Below are positions 36,352 to 48,850 of a DNA stretch of 64,000 nt, piece by piece. The DNA is from Emergomyces orientalis. Taxonomy: Eukaryota > Ascomycota > Eurotiomycetes > Onygenales > Ajellomycetaceae. The position numbers were made by a program, and so were the translations under genes. The notes below the pieces were generated by a model. The model was not told where the DNA came from. It worked only from the letters and a program-made list of their open reading frames with translations, and did not search any database. The stretch spans positions 372,001 through 436,000 of the forward strand of contig MOWL01000067.1 in NCBI GenBank assembly GCA_002110485.1. Reading direction: 5' to 3'. Every line of letters begins with the position of its first letter. Within the stretch, counting starts at the first letter, position 1.

Positions 36352-36380
36352 AAAAAAAAAAAAAAAAAAAAAAAAAAAAA
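36352..36380 (+). repeat. A29 homopolymer
   Basis: Twenty-nine A residues, followed by CAACAACAAA. It is paired with the A28 run upstream; no coding sequence precedes either run. Confidence 0.9.
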
Positions 36381-37626
36381 CAACAACAAACTTGACCGTC
36401 TGACAGGGGGAGTGATCAAGAAGCGGTCAAGCTGAGTTCGATAGATCGATATGCCATTTTAGTTGGTAAGGCGTTTTATTTTTGCCTGGCATGCTTTTCG
36501 TCCGTTAAAGATAGGTCAGCATACACGGCCACCTGAGCGATGTGATGCGTTGTCTTTCATTCCCATTTCATTTCATTCATTTTATTTTTTATCATCTTGT
36601 TTTCACTTCTGACATTTTTTATATTTTTTTCATATACAGTACATTTGTATTTTCTCTAGCTCGTGATGGATGAGGAGTGCTTGGTGGGGTAGGTTGGTTC
36701 ATCCAGATTACAATTATTATTATTATTAGTATTATTCTTAGTATTAGTATTATTACATAGGTACAGGACATGCGCGCGGGTAAAAGGTAGGGATGAAGAG
36801 CCAGACAATAAAAGTTGATAATATGTACACAGGCAACAAGTATGCTAAATAAAACACCAGAAACTTCCAAACATGAGCAAGGAACACACCTTGTCCAGAT
36901 CTCATAAAACTATTATTTATCATGCTATGTAACATATATGAAATACTCTGTAAAAAACCCTTCACAGCAAACATGGGTAAAGAAACATATAACAATTGCA
37001 ATGTTTTTTGTGGTTTTGTACCCGGGGCCTCTATATAGAATAAAAATTGTGTGCAACCCGCTAGTCTCTTGGTCTTCATCCGCGCCGGAAGGGGGGGGAG
37101 GTGGAATGAAAGAGAAAAGAAAAAAGACTCGAAGGGTCGAGATTATGTGTATGTCCATGTACAGGACAACAAAAGCATATTATTTCCTTCCATGAGTAAT
37201 AAATATACTCCTTTTCCTGAAAAGTGCTGCCCGAACAACACACAGACAATTACAGGGTCGCATTAGGTAGTAGAGAACAAGGTTATAGATAATAAGCGTA
37301 ATAGGAGGAAGTTAACGTATAATGGTAATGGTAATGGTATGTTTAATATGCAATGATAAGATAAGGTACATGAAGGGAAGGGAAAACAAAAACAATAGTT
37401 TAAAAAAAGTCGCTATGACCGGCCGGCGTTGCCTCGCCTTTGTTGTGGAAATTGGTTTGTTGGATGGGGGGTATCTAAAAAAAGGAAGTATGATAGTAAT
37501 AATAATAATATATAATGCTGAGAGAAAAAAATGAATAATGGGAGTAGTTGGAAAACGGACTCGACAAGGAAACCAAACAACAAAAAGATCAAATCAATGG
37601 ATCTTAACAATAGTTAAAAAGCAAAA

Positions 37627-39535
37627 TCACCAGCCCTTGACGTGATATTCCCAGGGCCCGTAGTCGAAGTAGTGATTCCACGAGTTATTCTTGGATGTTT
37701 CCCAGTCTTTCGCTGAGGAGTTGGCTGCGGCGGTAATGCTTTGCGTCTTCTGTCCATTCTGCTTCAGCCCATTCATATTCTTGGGGCCGGGGTATTCTTG
37801 CAAGTTCGCCATGTCATGGGCTGTATGCCGTCGCTTGAAGCCAGCGTTGACGGTGGTGGTCTTTTGTTGTCTCTCCCAGAGCAGATGCCGCCGTAGCGAC
37901 TCTGTCAGTTCTGTGGCGAGCATGTTTCTCCGCGTTGTCCGTGGCGAGTGGGCTGTTTGGTGGTAGGCGGGCATTGATTTGACGATGATTGGTTTCGATC
38001 GGGGTACATCTGGCCCTTTCATTGTGAGTGTGTTCTCATCGCTGTCGGGGGATCCGTTGCCGGAATCTCGGGTTGGTGATGAGAGACGCGATCGTTGGAG
38101 GGCAGGGGTTGATCGTGAACCTGTGGGACCTGTCTTGCTGACGATGGGACCGTTCATGCGTTGTGGTTGGTGCATCATCATCGTTAGTAGCGATCGTCTT
38201 GAGACAAGATTCGGTCGCGAATCGACGCGCTGGAACAGTTCCTTCTCATCAACACTCGATCGACCGCTTTCGGTAACCGAGTCTTCCCAGTCTGAAGAAT
38301 CATCGTCGTCTTCGATGGCGCTCTCTGAGATCTCTTCATCGTCGGTCTCGATTGCATCTTCGTCATCCGAACCCTCATTAATTGATCGAATGGGTGGTCT
38401 GGAATCCATCGAATTCTTAAACATGGTCATCTTCTGCATGGTGTCAGCAACTTGGTGAAGACCATCTGATAGCGAGCTGCGCTGTTGCTGTTGTTTCGTC
38501 GTCATGCGATCCTCAAACGAGCTCTCGTCGTCACCTGACGAGCCCCCCAGAGTAAACATCCCACCCTTCTTTTTGAGCGGTGAGCCCTTTGGCGGTACTG
38601 CTGTTTTTGAAGGAGCGGGACTTGATGAAATTTGTGGATGTGATCGGTATGATGAGGAAATTTGTGATGGGGAGAATCCGCGGACGACACTAGATGACTC
38701 CAAGAGTCCTGAGGAAGAGACGCTGGTGTCAGAGCCTACTTGGGGGGGGTGGTCACTCTCTAGGCCATCGAGAGCAGCCGTGGAACAGGAATCTGACGAT
38801 TGATGAGGGCGGACTTGTGGCGATTCTCTCAAGACGGCGGTCGGGGTGGGCGAAGTGGCACGGGGTGTGAGATCTACCGTAGCGGTAGCTGGAGTTGTCG
38901 CTGTCGCTGCGGGTTGAGTTGGGAGAGTTGGTAATGACAACGGCTCCAAATATTTCTTCTCTTTGATATTGTAGACCATTCTTTCCAATCCTAATGATGT
39001 AATGTGCTTTTCCTTCCCTCTACTTATACTCAATGCTGAATCGTCTTCGAGAATAGCTGGCTTTACGTCCAGCGCCCGTGGTGCGTTGATGTGATTTTCA
39101 ATCCGTTCCGCCTCATCTGAAGCCGCAGACTCCACGCTCGAAGACAGTTCTGGGATTTCCCTGGACTCATATCGTAACCGTCGGACCTCTAGTGGTGTGA
39201 TTGCTGCTTGTGGTGGTTCAACACAGAATGTTTCTCTCGTCCATAGTCTCCAACTCAGGTTCTCGAGCCGCCGTCCTTCCTCCATAAAATCTGCACATTT
39301 CGAGAACACTAATTCAGAAGACAAAATTAGCCTTACTGCACATTTCTCATTCATCTCTCTCTCTCTCTCTCCCGCGCACACAATCGGAAAAATACAATAG
39401 GTATAAACACCGTGGGAGCTAGATTGAGAACTCACCCATCCACATTCCATGTAGCGACTCTGCATTTCTTGTATCCACCTCATGAATCTTCGCTGCGTCC
39501 ACCGATAGGACCGGCGAGCATAGTCGTGAAGGCAT
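37627..39535 (-). CDS. DUF1752/DUF3295 protein, nitrogen-regulator-like
   Basis: Two exons, 39535-39436 and 39308-37627, give 593 residues. Splicing joins LHGMWM to VFSKCADFMEEGRR and restores the DUF1752 motif at about residues 25-62, including RLENLSWRLW and a following Cys. That motif also occurs at the N-terminus of AreA-type GATA factors. Here no GATA zinc finger follows. The middle is Ser/Thr/Pro-rich with SP and TP sites and an acidic block at about 340-390 (EDDDDSSDWEDS). The end NHYFDYGPWEYHVKGW is the conserved C-terminus of DUF3295 proteins. A nuclear or TOR/nitrogen-linked regulatory role is inference. The long open frame starting upstream at 39696 uses the intron and a non-ATG region, so I did not use it. 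The 127-nt intron holds a CT-rich run. Confidence 0.85.
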
Positions 39536-42107
39536 ATTTTGCGTGCCCGTGTGTACTGGAGGGTAGAAGGGTGTGTTGTAATCTGAAAGGCGAATCCTTT
39601 TGTTCGCCGTACAATCCAGCTTTGCTTTTCCGAAGCGACAATCCTTTCCAGCGTTCCCTCTCTCTCTCTCTCTTTTTCACTGCAGTTCTTTTCCAATCTC
39701 TCTTTTTGAATATCTTTTTCCCTTGTAATCCCTTTTCGCCGAGGCGGCTCAATGGCACCGACTGAGTTTTCGTATGCAAACTAGATCCTCCAAGAGTGTG
39801 AAAGCAACGGGAATGTTCGATTTAGCGAATGTATATAATATATGTGATATCCTCCGGAGCGAGTTGTTTTGTTTGGTGGAAAAAGTAGTGGGAACGATAT
39901 TCTAGGCGAGGGGGCGGGGGCGTAGTTATATATGGAAAAGTTTAAGTTCTCGGGAATTGTTCGTGGCAAAGAGCAGGCGGACAATTCGGTAGAGCGGAGT
40001 AACGTTTCCTATGCTATGTGGAGAACACAAGTGGGAATTCGAAGGCAACGAGGACGAAGTTCGGAGTGGAGTAGGAATATAAAAGGAATAATTATTAGGA
40101 TTATTTATTTGTAGTAAAGTAGTTAGTGGTGGAGGTGGGAGGGTTTATTTGGGGAGAGGGGGGGAGTATATAGTTATATAGTTATTTGTAGACAGGGCGA
40201 GAGAGGAGAGGAAGATATGCCAAATGACGACTGGGGTAGGGGAGGAGGGATGCTTTTTGTGCTTTTTTGTTCCGCAGCCAGGAAAAACGAATATGGGCCC
40301 AGGGGAGAGACAGACAGACACCGAAGACCCAGCCAGCGAGTCGACTGGAAGTACTGGGTACATGGGCTGGCCTGGTACGTGTAATTAATTACTGATACGC
40401 GGTCGGTGTGATCAGAAAGCGTCGTTGCGTACGGAGTAAAGTTACCAAAATTTACCAAAGCGGCGGACGCCGAGGTACAGTCGTATTTTGTATCAAGGTA
40501 AAAAATTAAACGGTACAACTCAAAAACTCCTCCGTTACATACGCTAGCCAACTCCATACCATAATACCAAAATACCAAAAATACAACAAAATCTCCAATC
40601 CAATCCAATCCAGTCCAGCCCTGCCCAGCCCAGTCAGTCAGTCAGTCACTGTGATAAATCGCTGTAGTGGGATGCATATAACCGGCGGAAAAAATACCCA
40701 AACAAAACAGGGCGTTTGAGCAAAAAGAAATGACCAACAGACGGTGTATTCAATTATTACGCGGCCTTATTCACGCCCCACAACCATAACTCAAACTGGC
40801 TGACACCGCCCATCCAGCCAGTGGTGGCGGGTCCCAGGAAATCCTCACAGGGCAGAAAGCTAATAAAAAAAGAAACAAACAAACGTCGGGTTGATTCCGG
40901 TTTGTCCCTGCGCAGTTGTCTACCGTATTTCCCCTGTTCCCCACTACTTCCAGTCTCAAGCCAGTCAGCAGTAAAGATTCCAGCTGTATCAAAAAATAAT
41001 AATCGGTTTTGTATTGGCAATGGCAAGTACCACTGTATCAACAAGGCGTATTATACATTGTCCAAACAGGTATTGCAAACAGGTACTGCTGTTTTACTCC
41101 TTACCGCGGTACTTGAAGTTACTTCGGTACGGTACCTTCACCCCGCGGTCCTTCTTACTCCAGGTTACCCAGTACCGAATAAATGGGCTGAATCACAATT
41201 CATCGGGGAACGTATCAAAGTATCAAAGTATCACCGTGTCACAAGTAGATATGTCCACGTAACGGTACCATCTGTATCTGTATCTAGGAACAATCTCCAC
41301 ACATATTCAAATACCTAGGTACTGGCTGACGGAACCGGGAATGTGGGGGGGACAAAGTTCTTCCCAGAGAGCCCAGAAGGGCGCAGAGGAACCTCAGGGC
41401 TGGCTCACATGGGAAAAGCCAACGGAAAATGGTGTAGTATTTTGACGGAGTCTAGGAAATTATCCATGGACAAAGCATTGACATTCTCCCATTCCGGATT
41501 GGGTGTGCTTGCCCAGCCCTAGAGGCGTCCGTGTGTCTGAACCCGTCAGACAGGTTCCTTTCTTTGGCCATCCTCTGCCCTCCCCCCCCCAGAAAATTCA
41601 AAGTATCCAAAACTCATATTCTGAAATCATAAAAATAATAATAGCAGGGGGAGTAAGCAGGGTAAAACAAACACTAACCAAGAGTCCTTTGACAACACCC
41701 GCCTCATGCCCGATCCCCATCCCCAGACAATCCTGTCAAAGAAACTCTGTTTCAACCCCAGAACAGCTTGAACCACAAACTGACTGGGAACGGCCACTGC
41801 GCAAAACATAAAAGCCCGATCTATAATACCCAACCCCGTCATAAAGCCCGCAGCTACGTAAAAAAAAGGAAAAGTATGCCGCAGAAAGGGTTATTGTCAT
41901 CATCATTGTAAAATTGTTATCTGCGATTCGAGCCCTATCGAAAGTAATGCGCAACTACCTAGCGCATCTAACGTACTGTACATACATGTATGTACACCGA
42001 TAAACTCACATATCATACCTAATCGCCGATTATTGTCGCCCCCTTCCCGTTCCCGCAAGTGGGGGGATGATTCGATTCACGGTCGTCAAACCAAGCGCGA
42101 CTGGCAG

Positions 42108-42150
42108 CAGTCAGTCAGTCAGTCAGTCAGTCAGTCAGTCAGTCAGTCAG
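42108..42150 (+). repeat. (CAGT)n tetranucleotide array
   Basis: About ten tandem copies of CAGT. A shorter array of the same unit is at about 40632-40650, in the same upstream region. Confidence 0.9.
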
Positions 42151-44483
42151 GCACTCGCTCAGGCACCCGGTCAGGAGTACTCCGGTGCAGACGGAAAGTA
42201 AGTACCCTAGGTAGATATTTGTAAGTTGTGCAAGGCAAGGCAAGTCGACAGACAGACAGCGGCGGTGCGGCGCGAACGTGCATAAACAATAACATCACAG
42301 CTTCATCGATGCCAGCTCAAAAAAACCCCCCCATCAAACAAACATATCAACACCTCTTTCTTTTTCTTTGTTTCTTTCTTACTTTCATTTTTTAACCGTT
42401 TAACAATTCATTGATCACAAAGCACCCTCTCTGATTTGTTGAAAATGCATTCTTCCCCCCTCCATGTGCAAGCACTGTACTGAACATATCCTGGCCAAAG
42501 ATCCTACGCGTACAGTACATACTCCTATAACAGGGTGGCTTCCCTGTTCCCCCGTCGCCTTAAACAAGTTACTTGGACGACAGGCAGAACCTGGCACCAC
42601 CGCGTCTATCTTTCCAAAGTTACGGAAGCTCTTCCCCGCAAAATCTCGAACCAGGATTTATTGGTTGGGTGACGGAGAAGCGGGAGGGGGTGGGGGAGGC
42701 TGGGAAGAGGGAAAAAGTCTCATGATGAATCATTGCCATCAATCAATGAATCGCACTTGTGAAACACCCACATCCTCCAACTATCTTCTAGATGATCAAC
42801 TTATCTTTCTGTAAAATATATACAACATCACTCAAACGTCATATAAACATCATACAGATAAACATCATATAGCAAAACCAGATAAATATTCAAACAAACT
42901 AAAAATGTATATACAGATAAACAGATTGCAGGCCTGTTAACTAGCAATCTTTAGTCTATTTCAACACACAACTCTTTTTCTTCACCAACAGCCAGTCACG
43001 GTTGTTCCCTTGTCAAAATCTCACAGGTTTCATGGTTTCTGTTCCAGGTATCAGGAGCATGAAATATAGGGTAAAAAGATCCACCAGCTAGCACCAGAGC
43101 CCACGGGTGAGATCATCTCCAACGAAAGGGAGATTCTCTTTCTCTACTGACTTGTTTTACAAAACACCCTCTTCTCTGAAATTTTGAATCAGCGCGACGC
43201 GCTGTTCAACTCGTTAGCGCCCTTCGCTCCGAGGCAGTAATGTGCCAGCCATCCATTTCGCGTTTTAAAATAAGGTTACGAAGCGCCAAAGTCTTTTTTT
43301 TCATCCATTCACCCATCATTAATACTATTATTCTTGGGGTGCAACCAAACAAACAGGGTTGTACCTGGCAGAGAGGAGTGAGTGTGTAGGGTATGTTTTT
43401 CTCCTTCGTGCGGAGAAATATAATATTATATTATAATTAATAATTCATGAATTAAGATATACACCGTTGGTATCCAGGGGACTGACATATCTTAATAATA
43501 GATGCTGACAAGAACGCGATACCTCGAACCCTCGAAGTGCAAGTACAGGTACAGTCCATGCACATTACAAAAATACCTCCCCGGCACTTTTTCAGCCCTG
43601 AATGATGGCATTCATTCGCCCGTTCCATCGCCAAGAACTAAATGCCGAGTGCAAGGATGTGCAGGGTGGTATTTTCCTCCACTAACTGAGCAGATTAGTT
43701 CCGTGAACTACATAGTAAAGAAATTTCATACATATCCCCGAGTCCGGCCCTCGCTAACCAACGTCACATGGGCTGGATCGCCCTCGTTTTACCACGAGAG
43801 GACACCAGGATGGGTTAGATTTGTTTGCAAAGGAGAGTTGGATGGCTCCTTGAGGCCTATTTTCTCTTCAGGAGAGAGAAGAAAATTGTAAAAGAGAAAT
43901 TCTCGCAGATATAGACCCCTAACTTCAAAGCGTTCAAGACAGGTACACATACATGTACATACAATAATGTACCAGTGCATCAAACTGTCAAATTTATCAT
44001 TCAACTTCCACAATATTCAACACCCTAACACAGATATGGTTAATTTATCCTCCAAAAAATATCAAGAAAAAATTGAAAATTAAAAAAACGCGCATGGGCA
44101 GAACAAAATAAATACTTCCCCGCTCCGCCGCGCGATCTCCCCTTTTCTCCGTGCGCATGCGTGCTGACAACCCTGCCTTCTCCCCCATCACAATCACGAG
44201 ACTCGAGAGAGACCAGAATGATTTTTCCCTGGCATGGTGGCATCCGGCGGAGTGGCACCGCCAATTGGAAAAATCGTGATTTAACTCGATTATTATTCCC
44301 CGTTAATTATTTATTTTATTATTTATTATTCTTCTGACTATCAAAAAGAATATTATGAGCAAGGATTCATTCAATCGTGGTGTCTTTTTTTGTTTTCCAT
44401 TCCTTGGGGAGTCAGGTGCTGAGAAAATCAGATCCCACAGCCGTTGAAAACGGTAGAATTTTGGTGACGGACGCGGAAACGCC

Positions 44484-44502
44484 GGGGGGGGGGGGGGGGG
44501 GG
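44484..44502 (+). repeat. G19 homopolymer
   Basis: Nineteen G residues. It is a likely site of assembly or slippage length error and could form a quadruplex. Confidence 0.9.
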
Positions 44503-47500
44503 AACCGGGCTGGACTGGACTGGACCTGGCTGGCTGAAATGGCAAGAGGAGGTCGTTTTGGTTAGGACGTTTGAAGAAGCAGAATAAAATCAGAATTCTC
44601 AACTCCCAATTGGAAAAGCATTTAAAATCTGGGAAAGTCAAAAATTCTATGTTAAAAATAACAATAAAAGTAAAAGTAAAAAGCGTTGACATCCAATCAA
44701 TCCGCCCATCTCCCTTGCTACGCCTCCAGTCACATTTTCAGCCCAGGGACATTGGGGGGATTTCTTTTCGACCCGTGGGGTCAACTGGTCGGATCACCAA
44801 ACGTCCCGCTCCCGCTGCTCACACCCCCCACGGCACGAGACTATGTACAGTACATTTCGGATATCTAAATCGCATCGCCTGTTATCCCCGAAAAGGAATA
44901 AATTAAAAATTAAAAAATTGAAGGATATAGATAAGAAAAAGGCTAGAGAGGGATGGACAAGGGAAGGGAATGATAGGCTAATCTTTAAACGGTTTTGTGT
45001 GGTGGCTTTTCGGGGAATAGGATCCTTGTATTCCTGTTCCCACATGGCGAGGAGGAATGGTTTATTTATTTATTATGATTGTTGTTTTAATACGGACTAT
45101 ATATTTTCTTATTGGATGGTTGTACAGAAATATGAGAAATGGTGAGAAGCAAAGATGAGAAGCTAGGAGGATCTTTGCCTTGAGCAGCAAGAAAGCGTTC
45201 CTAGAAGCTTGTCAGCGAATAATGGATCTGGTTCCCCTGCGGTGGAGCACAACGTCAGATAGCTCAGTGTCCGCAAATTACCATTAATCATCGAAGAAAA
45301 CGCGCCTCCAAATAAACAATTAAAAAAACCAAGACGTTTTAGATATGTACTTGTACTTGTACCTGTTCTAGTGGAGGGGCGTTATGGTCATTATTTAAAG
45401 CTCAAGAGAGCCAGGCAGATAAGCCATATTCAATGTGGTATGAGGATGGACGATGTTGATGCGACCACGGGAACAACTCTGGCTGATGAAATGTCAGGCT
45501 ACAGAGGCTCACAGTCATATCCACAACCACAACACTCTGGTGCGACGCCACCATCACCAAGCTCAAGATTGATGATCACTTTTCCTGCTCCAAGCAGTGG
45601 GCGAGCACGTCCCAGATATTCTGTGGCGGTCGTGGAGACGTGATGAGGCTTGGTTTCGTTGTTCGGGGTTTTTCCTCTTTAGCCATGCAGGCTTTGAAAT
45701 CAGAGTAAAGTTGATCAAGGCAGGGGCTAAGATAGTCATCTCATCTCTCAGGTTGGAGATAGATTGCCCAGCTGGCTTGGCCTTGGGTTCCTGGCTGGTG
45801 ATGGCCTTTGGCTACTGTATGAAAAAACAGAAAAGGAAGAAAATCGGGCGAGCTTGGCTTTAGCTGAGCATCAAATTTTCAGCGCCTATTCTCTGATTCA
45901 TTATCGCTGAGCCTATCGAGTCATGCAGAAACAACCACTTTTGCGAAATCTCATATGATGGATGGCAGCACGATATACCTGACGGGGCCGAGCATTTGGC
46001 GGTGACAGCGGGAGAGCCTAGACGTGTGTGACGGCGACAACAGATGGGACGAAACAAAATCTAAATTTCTGTATTGAGTTGACTGAAAGGAGAACCTTGA
46101 GCAGAACGGCCAAAAGCTTCTTTCTTTGTCCTTGTGACTGGGACGGCAATTCCACCCATCGCCTAAGGCATTTCATAATATATCCATTTGCCCTTCTTGA
46201 GCATCAATAGTGCACGCGGTATTGCCAACGAATGAATGGAGAAAATATAGTTCCAATAATTACATACATACATGCATACATACATACATTCATACATTCA
46301 TCCAACAGTAATACACACTGCTGACCTCTGCGTTGGCCACTGTTATCTCCTATCGCCGTCCTCCATTTCCATTGTCATGTGTTCTTACTGTAGTACTTCG
46401 AGGGAATTTAGACGAGCACATCAGCAGCATAAGCGGACCTCTGTAACTTTACTTGCGTACCTACCCATGTCGTCAAGTCACGCTGCATGCAATGAAAAAT
46501 GAAAAAAGCAAAAAGTAAAAAGCAAAAAGGAAACCAGCTCCTTTTCTTCCATCCATGTCGATAGCGGCGTTCAGATAAGCTCGGTGATAACCTTTTCTTT
46601 TTTTCCATCAGCGCGCCTCATCAACTGGGGCTGGGCGGCTGATGACTATTCTACCCCCTTTCTAGAACAAAAAAACAGCGGCGCGGTTTGGAGCGGAAGT
46701 TTTCTGCTCCACCCGAAGCTTTCTCGCGTTCATAATAATGCCTTAATCATGCCGACTGGGGGGTGGGTTTAGCGAACTTCTACGGAGTAGTCGTTCAAGG
46801 ATTGGACAACTCCCGGGTGCAAAAAAGCACAAGGTATGGTGAGAAATGAGATCGACGATGGGAGGGACCCATGCACAAATGCATGAGTACAGAGTAACCC
46901 TACCTCGAGGAGTCCCCATTCTCCTCCTCGCCTTGAAATAATAATTCTTAGCAGGTTCGTGAGGTTGTAGCAGCCTTCCCCACCCCTGCCTTTCTACCCA
47001 CTCTCGGCGCCACAGTGACGGTTCGGAGACTTCCCCACTTTGGTCTTATTTTTTTGTCTTTCGCCATGTGGGAAGTGAAGGGGGGAAAATTAAGATACAA
47101 CAACAGGTCATGTCATCCATGCACCTCACCCTCGTGTGTTATGGATGGAGCGCGGCTATTTCCTTTGGTTCTCCATCAGCTGGAAAATACAAACTTTTTT
47201 TTGTGTGTAAGACAGGCCGGGTTACAAGAATGCGAAATGTCCCGGGAAGATCGAAACCCCTGGCATGAAATGTATGGTGTTTTGTTTTGTCATTTTTAGC
47301 TTGGATATATAATCCAAGTTCCCAGAGACAAATTACTTCGTCTCTTCGTACAAGTAAAACAATAATAAGTACCCGGGTACCTGTATATTCTTAACTACTC
47401 AGTGTACGTCCTCAACGACCTTGAAACCGCCAACCAAGCCTAAGCTCATCCCATGACAAACCCCAACATCCATCAAGGGAGCTCCGAGAGTCTGAAGTTG

Positions 47501-48662
47501 CGCCCGCGGATGATCGCATCAAGTCGCAACATAATTTCTGTAAGGAACCACGCCCAGGATGGATCCTACCTTCCAGCTTCGGCTAGAGCAGATTTTTAAA
47601 ATAAAAAAAATTCCATCACCACAGCACAGCCAGCAGCAGCTGCTGGCTGCATCTCGGAGTGATGGAAGCGAAACGGCGTTTCGCTCCTAAAACCCCTGTC
47701 AAGCCCACCCTCATTTAGGCAGCTCGTGGTGTGATCGCTGATCGACCCTGTCCCCCCTCGAGGACTGCAGTTGGTACCTTGGCGCGGGAGTTGAAATGGC
47801 GATCCGGGGTTTGGGAATAATGGGGTGTTTCCCTCATTTCCATCACTAAAGGAGTTCTAAGGATGTTTCCTTCGGAGGGTTATTATTATATTTGTTGTTA
47901 GGTCTGGGATGAACGAAGCTCTCCCTCATGGTAATGGTAGTTGTATTAATGATTGATTGCTTCTCGTTTTCTAGTCCCTTGTGAAATATCAATACAATAC
48001 CATGTCTTGACACCCAGTATTCGTATTTCTCCTGCGCCGATTTTGGTAAAGAATCATGTCTGTAACTCTCGGTGAGGAACTGTGGAGTCCAGTTTAAATC
48101 AGGTTTTGTGTTTTCAGGAACGCAGTGCTCCGTGTGCCTGTTGGTACCTGGATATTCATAATCAAAACAGCGAATACGTTCGGGAACAACAACCGCGCCC
48201 ATCAACTGGATACAGCACCATTCTTTTTTTATTTTTTTGGATAGGACGAAAAAGAAAATCACTCAAAGTGGAGGCCTGACAGAGTTTTTTCCTTAATATC
48301 CTTTCTTCCTTCCTTTTCTTCCACCTTTTTCGCAACATCCATCCATCCAGTCGATCTCCTTCATCTTTTCTTCCTTTCGCCGTCAAAGTTCGGAGCACGC
48401 GCAGAATGCTCGATGCTAAAAAAGAGGAGTCTTCGGCCGTCGGCAGGTGGCCTCGGTTGTTGGGGTGTTTTGCAGGGCCTGGCCTTTTTCTGCTCTCGCT
48501 CTCATTTGTGGGACCGCGCGGCTATGTCCGCCAGCTAACCTTGGAAGAACAGCCTTGGAACTGCTGCAAATCCCATGGTTTGGGGGTTTTGATTTTTTTT
48601 TTTCGTTAAGTCGGAGAGTTTCGGAAGATATCACAATGCTGCACGTGATGAAATCCGGATCT

Positions 48663-48795
48663 TGTTGGATGATACTGTTAGGTAATACTAGGGCTACCCT
48701 AGTCACATGCCCCACACACATATATATATTTTAGCTAGCTAGGTAGTTCTATATGACAGGCTTGATGCACTCTATGAGGTTATGAGGCCCTCTGT
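48663..48795 (+). repeat. Left direct repeat (LTR) of the gag-only element
   Basis: It starts TGTTGG and ends near CTCTGT. It matches the sequence at 50069-50188. The outer 3' boundary is uncertain by some tens of bases. Confidence 0.65.
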
Positions 48796-48850
48796 TTAAT
48801 ACGCTGCGTTGCTGCTACTTATTTCTCTTATACAGCTGTTTTTGCCTTCA

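Larger units (their letters stand above)
33483..37626. other. Gene-poor region with simple repeats
   Basis: No supported gene. It contains a TACGGAGTA copy (33896-33904), complementary CCAA and GGTT tracts, two long A homopolymers, and ATT/ATG-type short repeats near 36715-36745 and 37320-37340. The longest frame (35584-36093, - strand) is Phe/Leu-rich and looks like a by-product of pyrimidine-rich DNA. The last few hundred bases must contain the 3' end of the DUF1752 gene. Confidence 0.45.
39536..48662. other. Long gene-poor region upstream of the DUF1752 gene
   Basis: About 9.1 kb with no gene I can support. It holds TACGGAGTA copies (40430-40438, 46781-46789), a TACCTAGGTA palindrome (41312-41321), several GTACAGTACAT-like palindromic motifs (about 41973, 42513, 44845), a (CAGT)n array, a G19 run (44484-44502) and CATACATA repeats near 46265-46300. 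The frame at 45371-45863 looked coding at first but shows no domain or splice continuity. Confidence 0.45.

Noticed and set aside
39436..39696. N-terminal extension of the DUF1752 gene in one long open frame
   Set aside because: Splicing from 39436 to 39308 restores the conserved motif in a different frame, while the unspliced frame starts without the conserved sequence and reads through the intron.
40821..41318. 165-codon + strand frame in the 40-41 kb region
   Set aside because: Composition is dominated by simple and palindromic repeats, with no domain and no splice partner.
42108..42150. CRISPR-like or satellite array
   Set aside because: It is a plain 4-nt tandem repeat without spacers, and CRISPR arrays do not occur in fungi.
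45371..45863. Two overlapping + strand frames that looked like a small gene
   Set aside because: No in-phase introns, no recognisable motif, and the opposite strand is equally open in parts.
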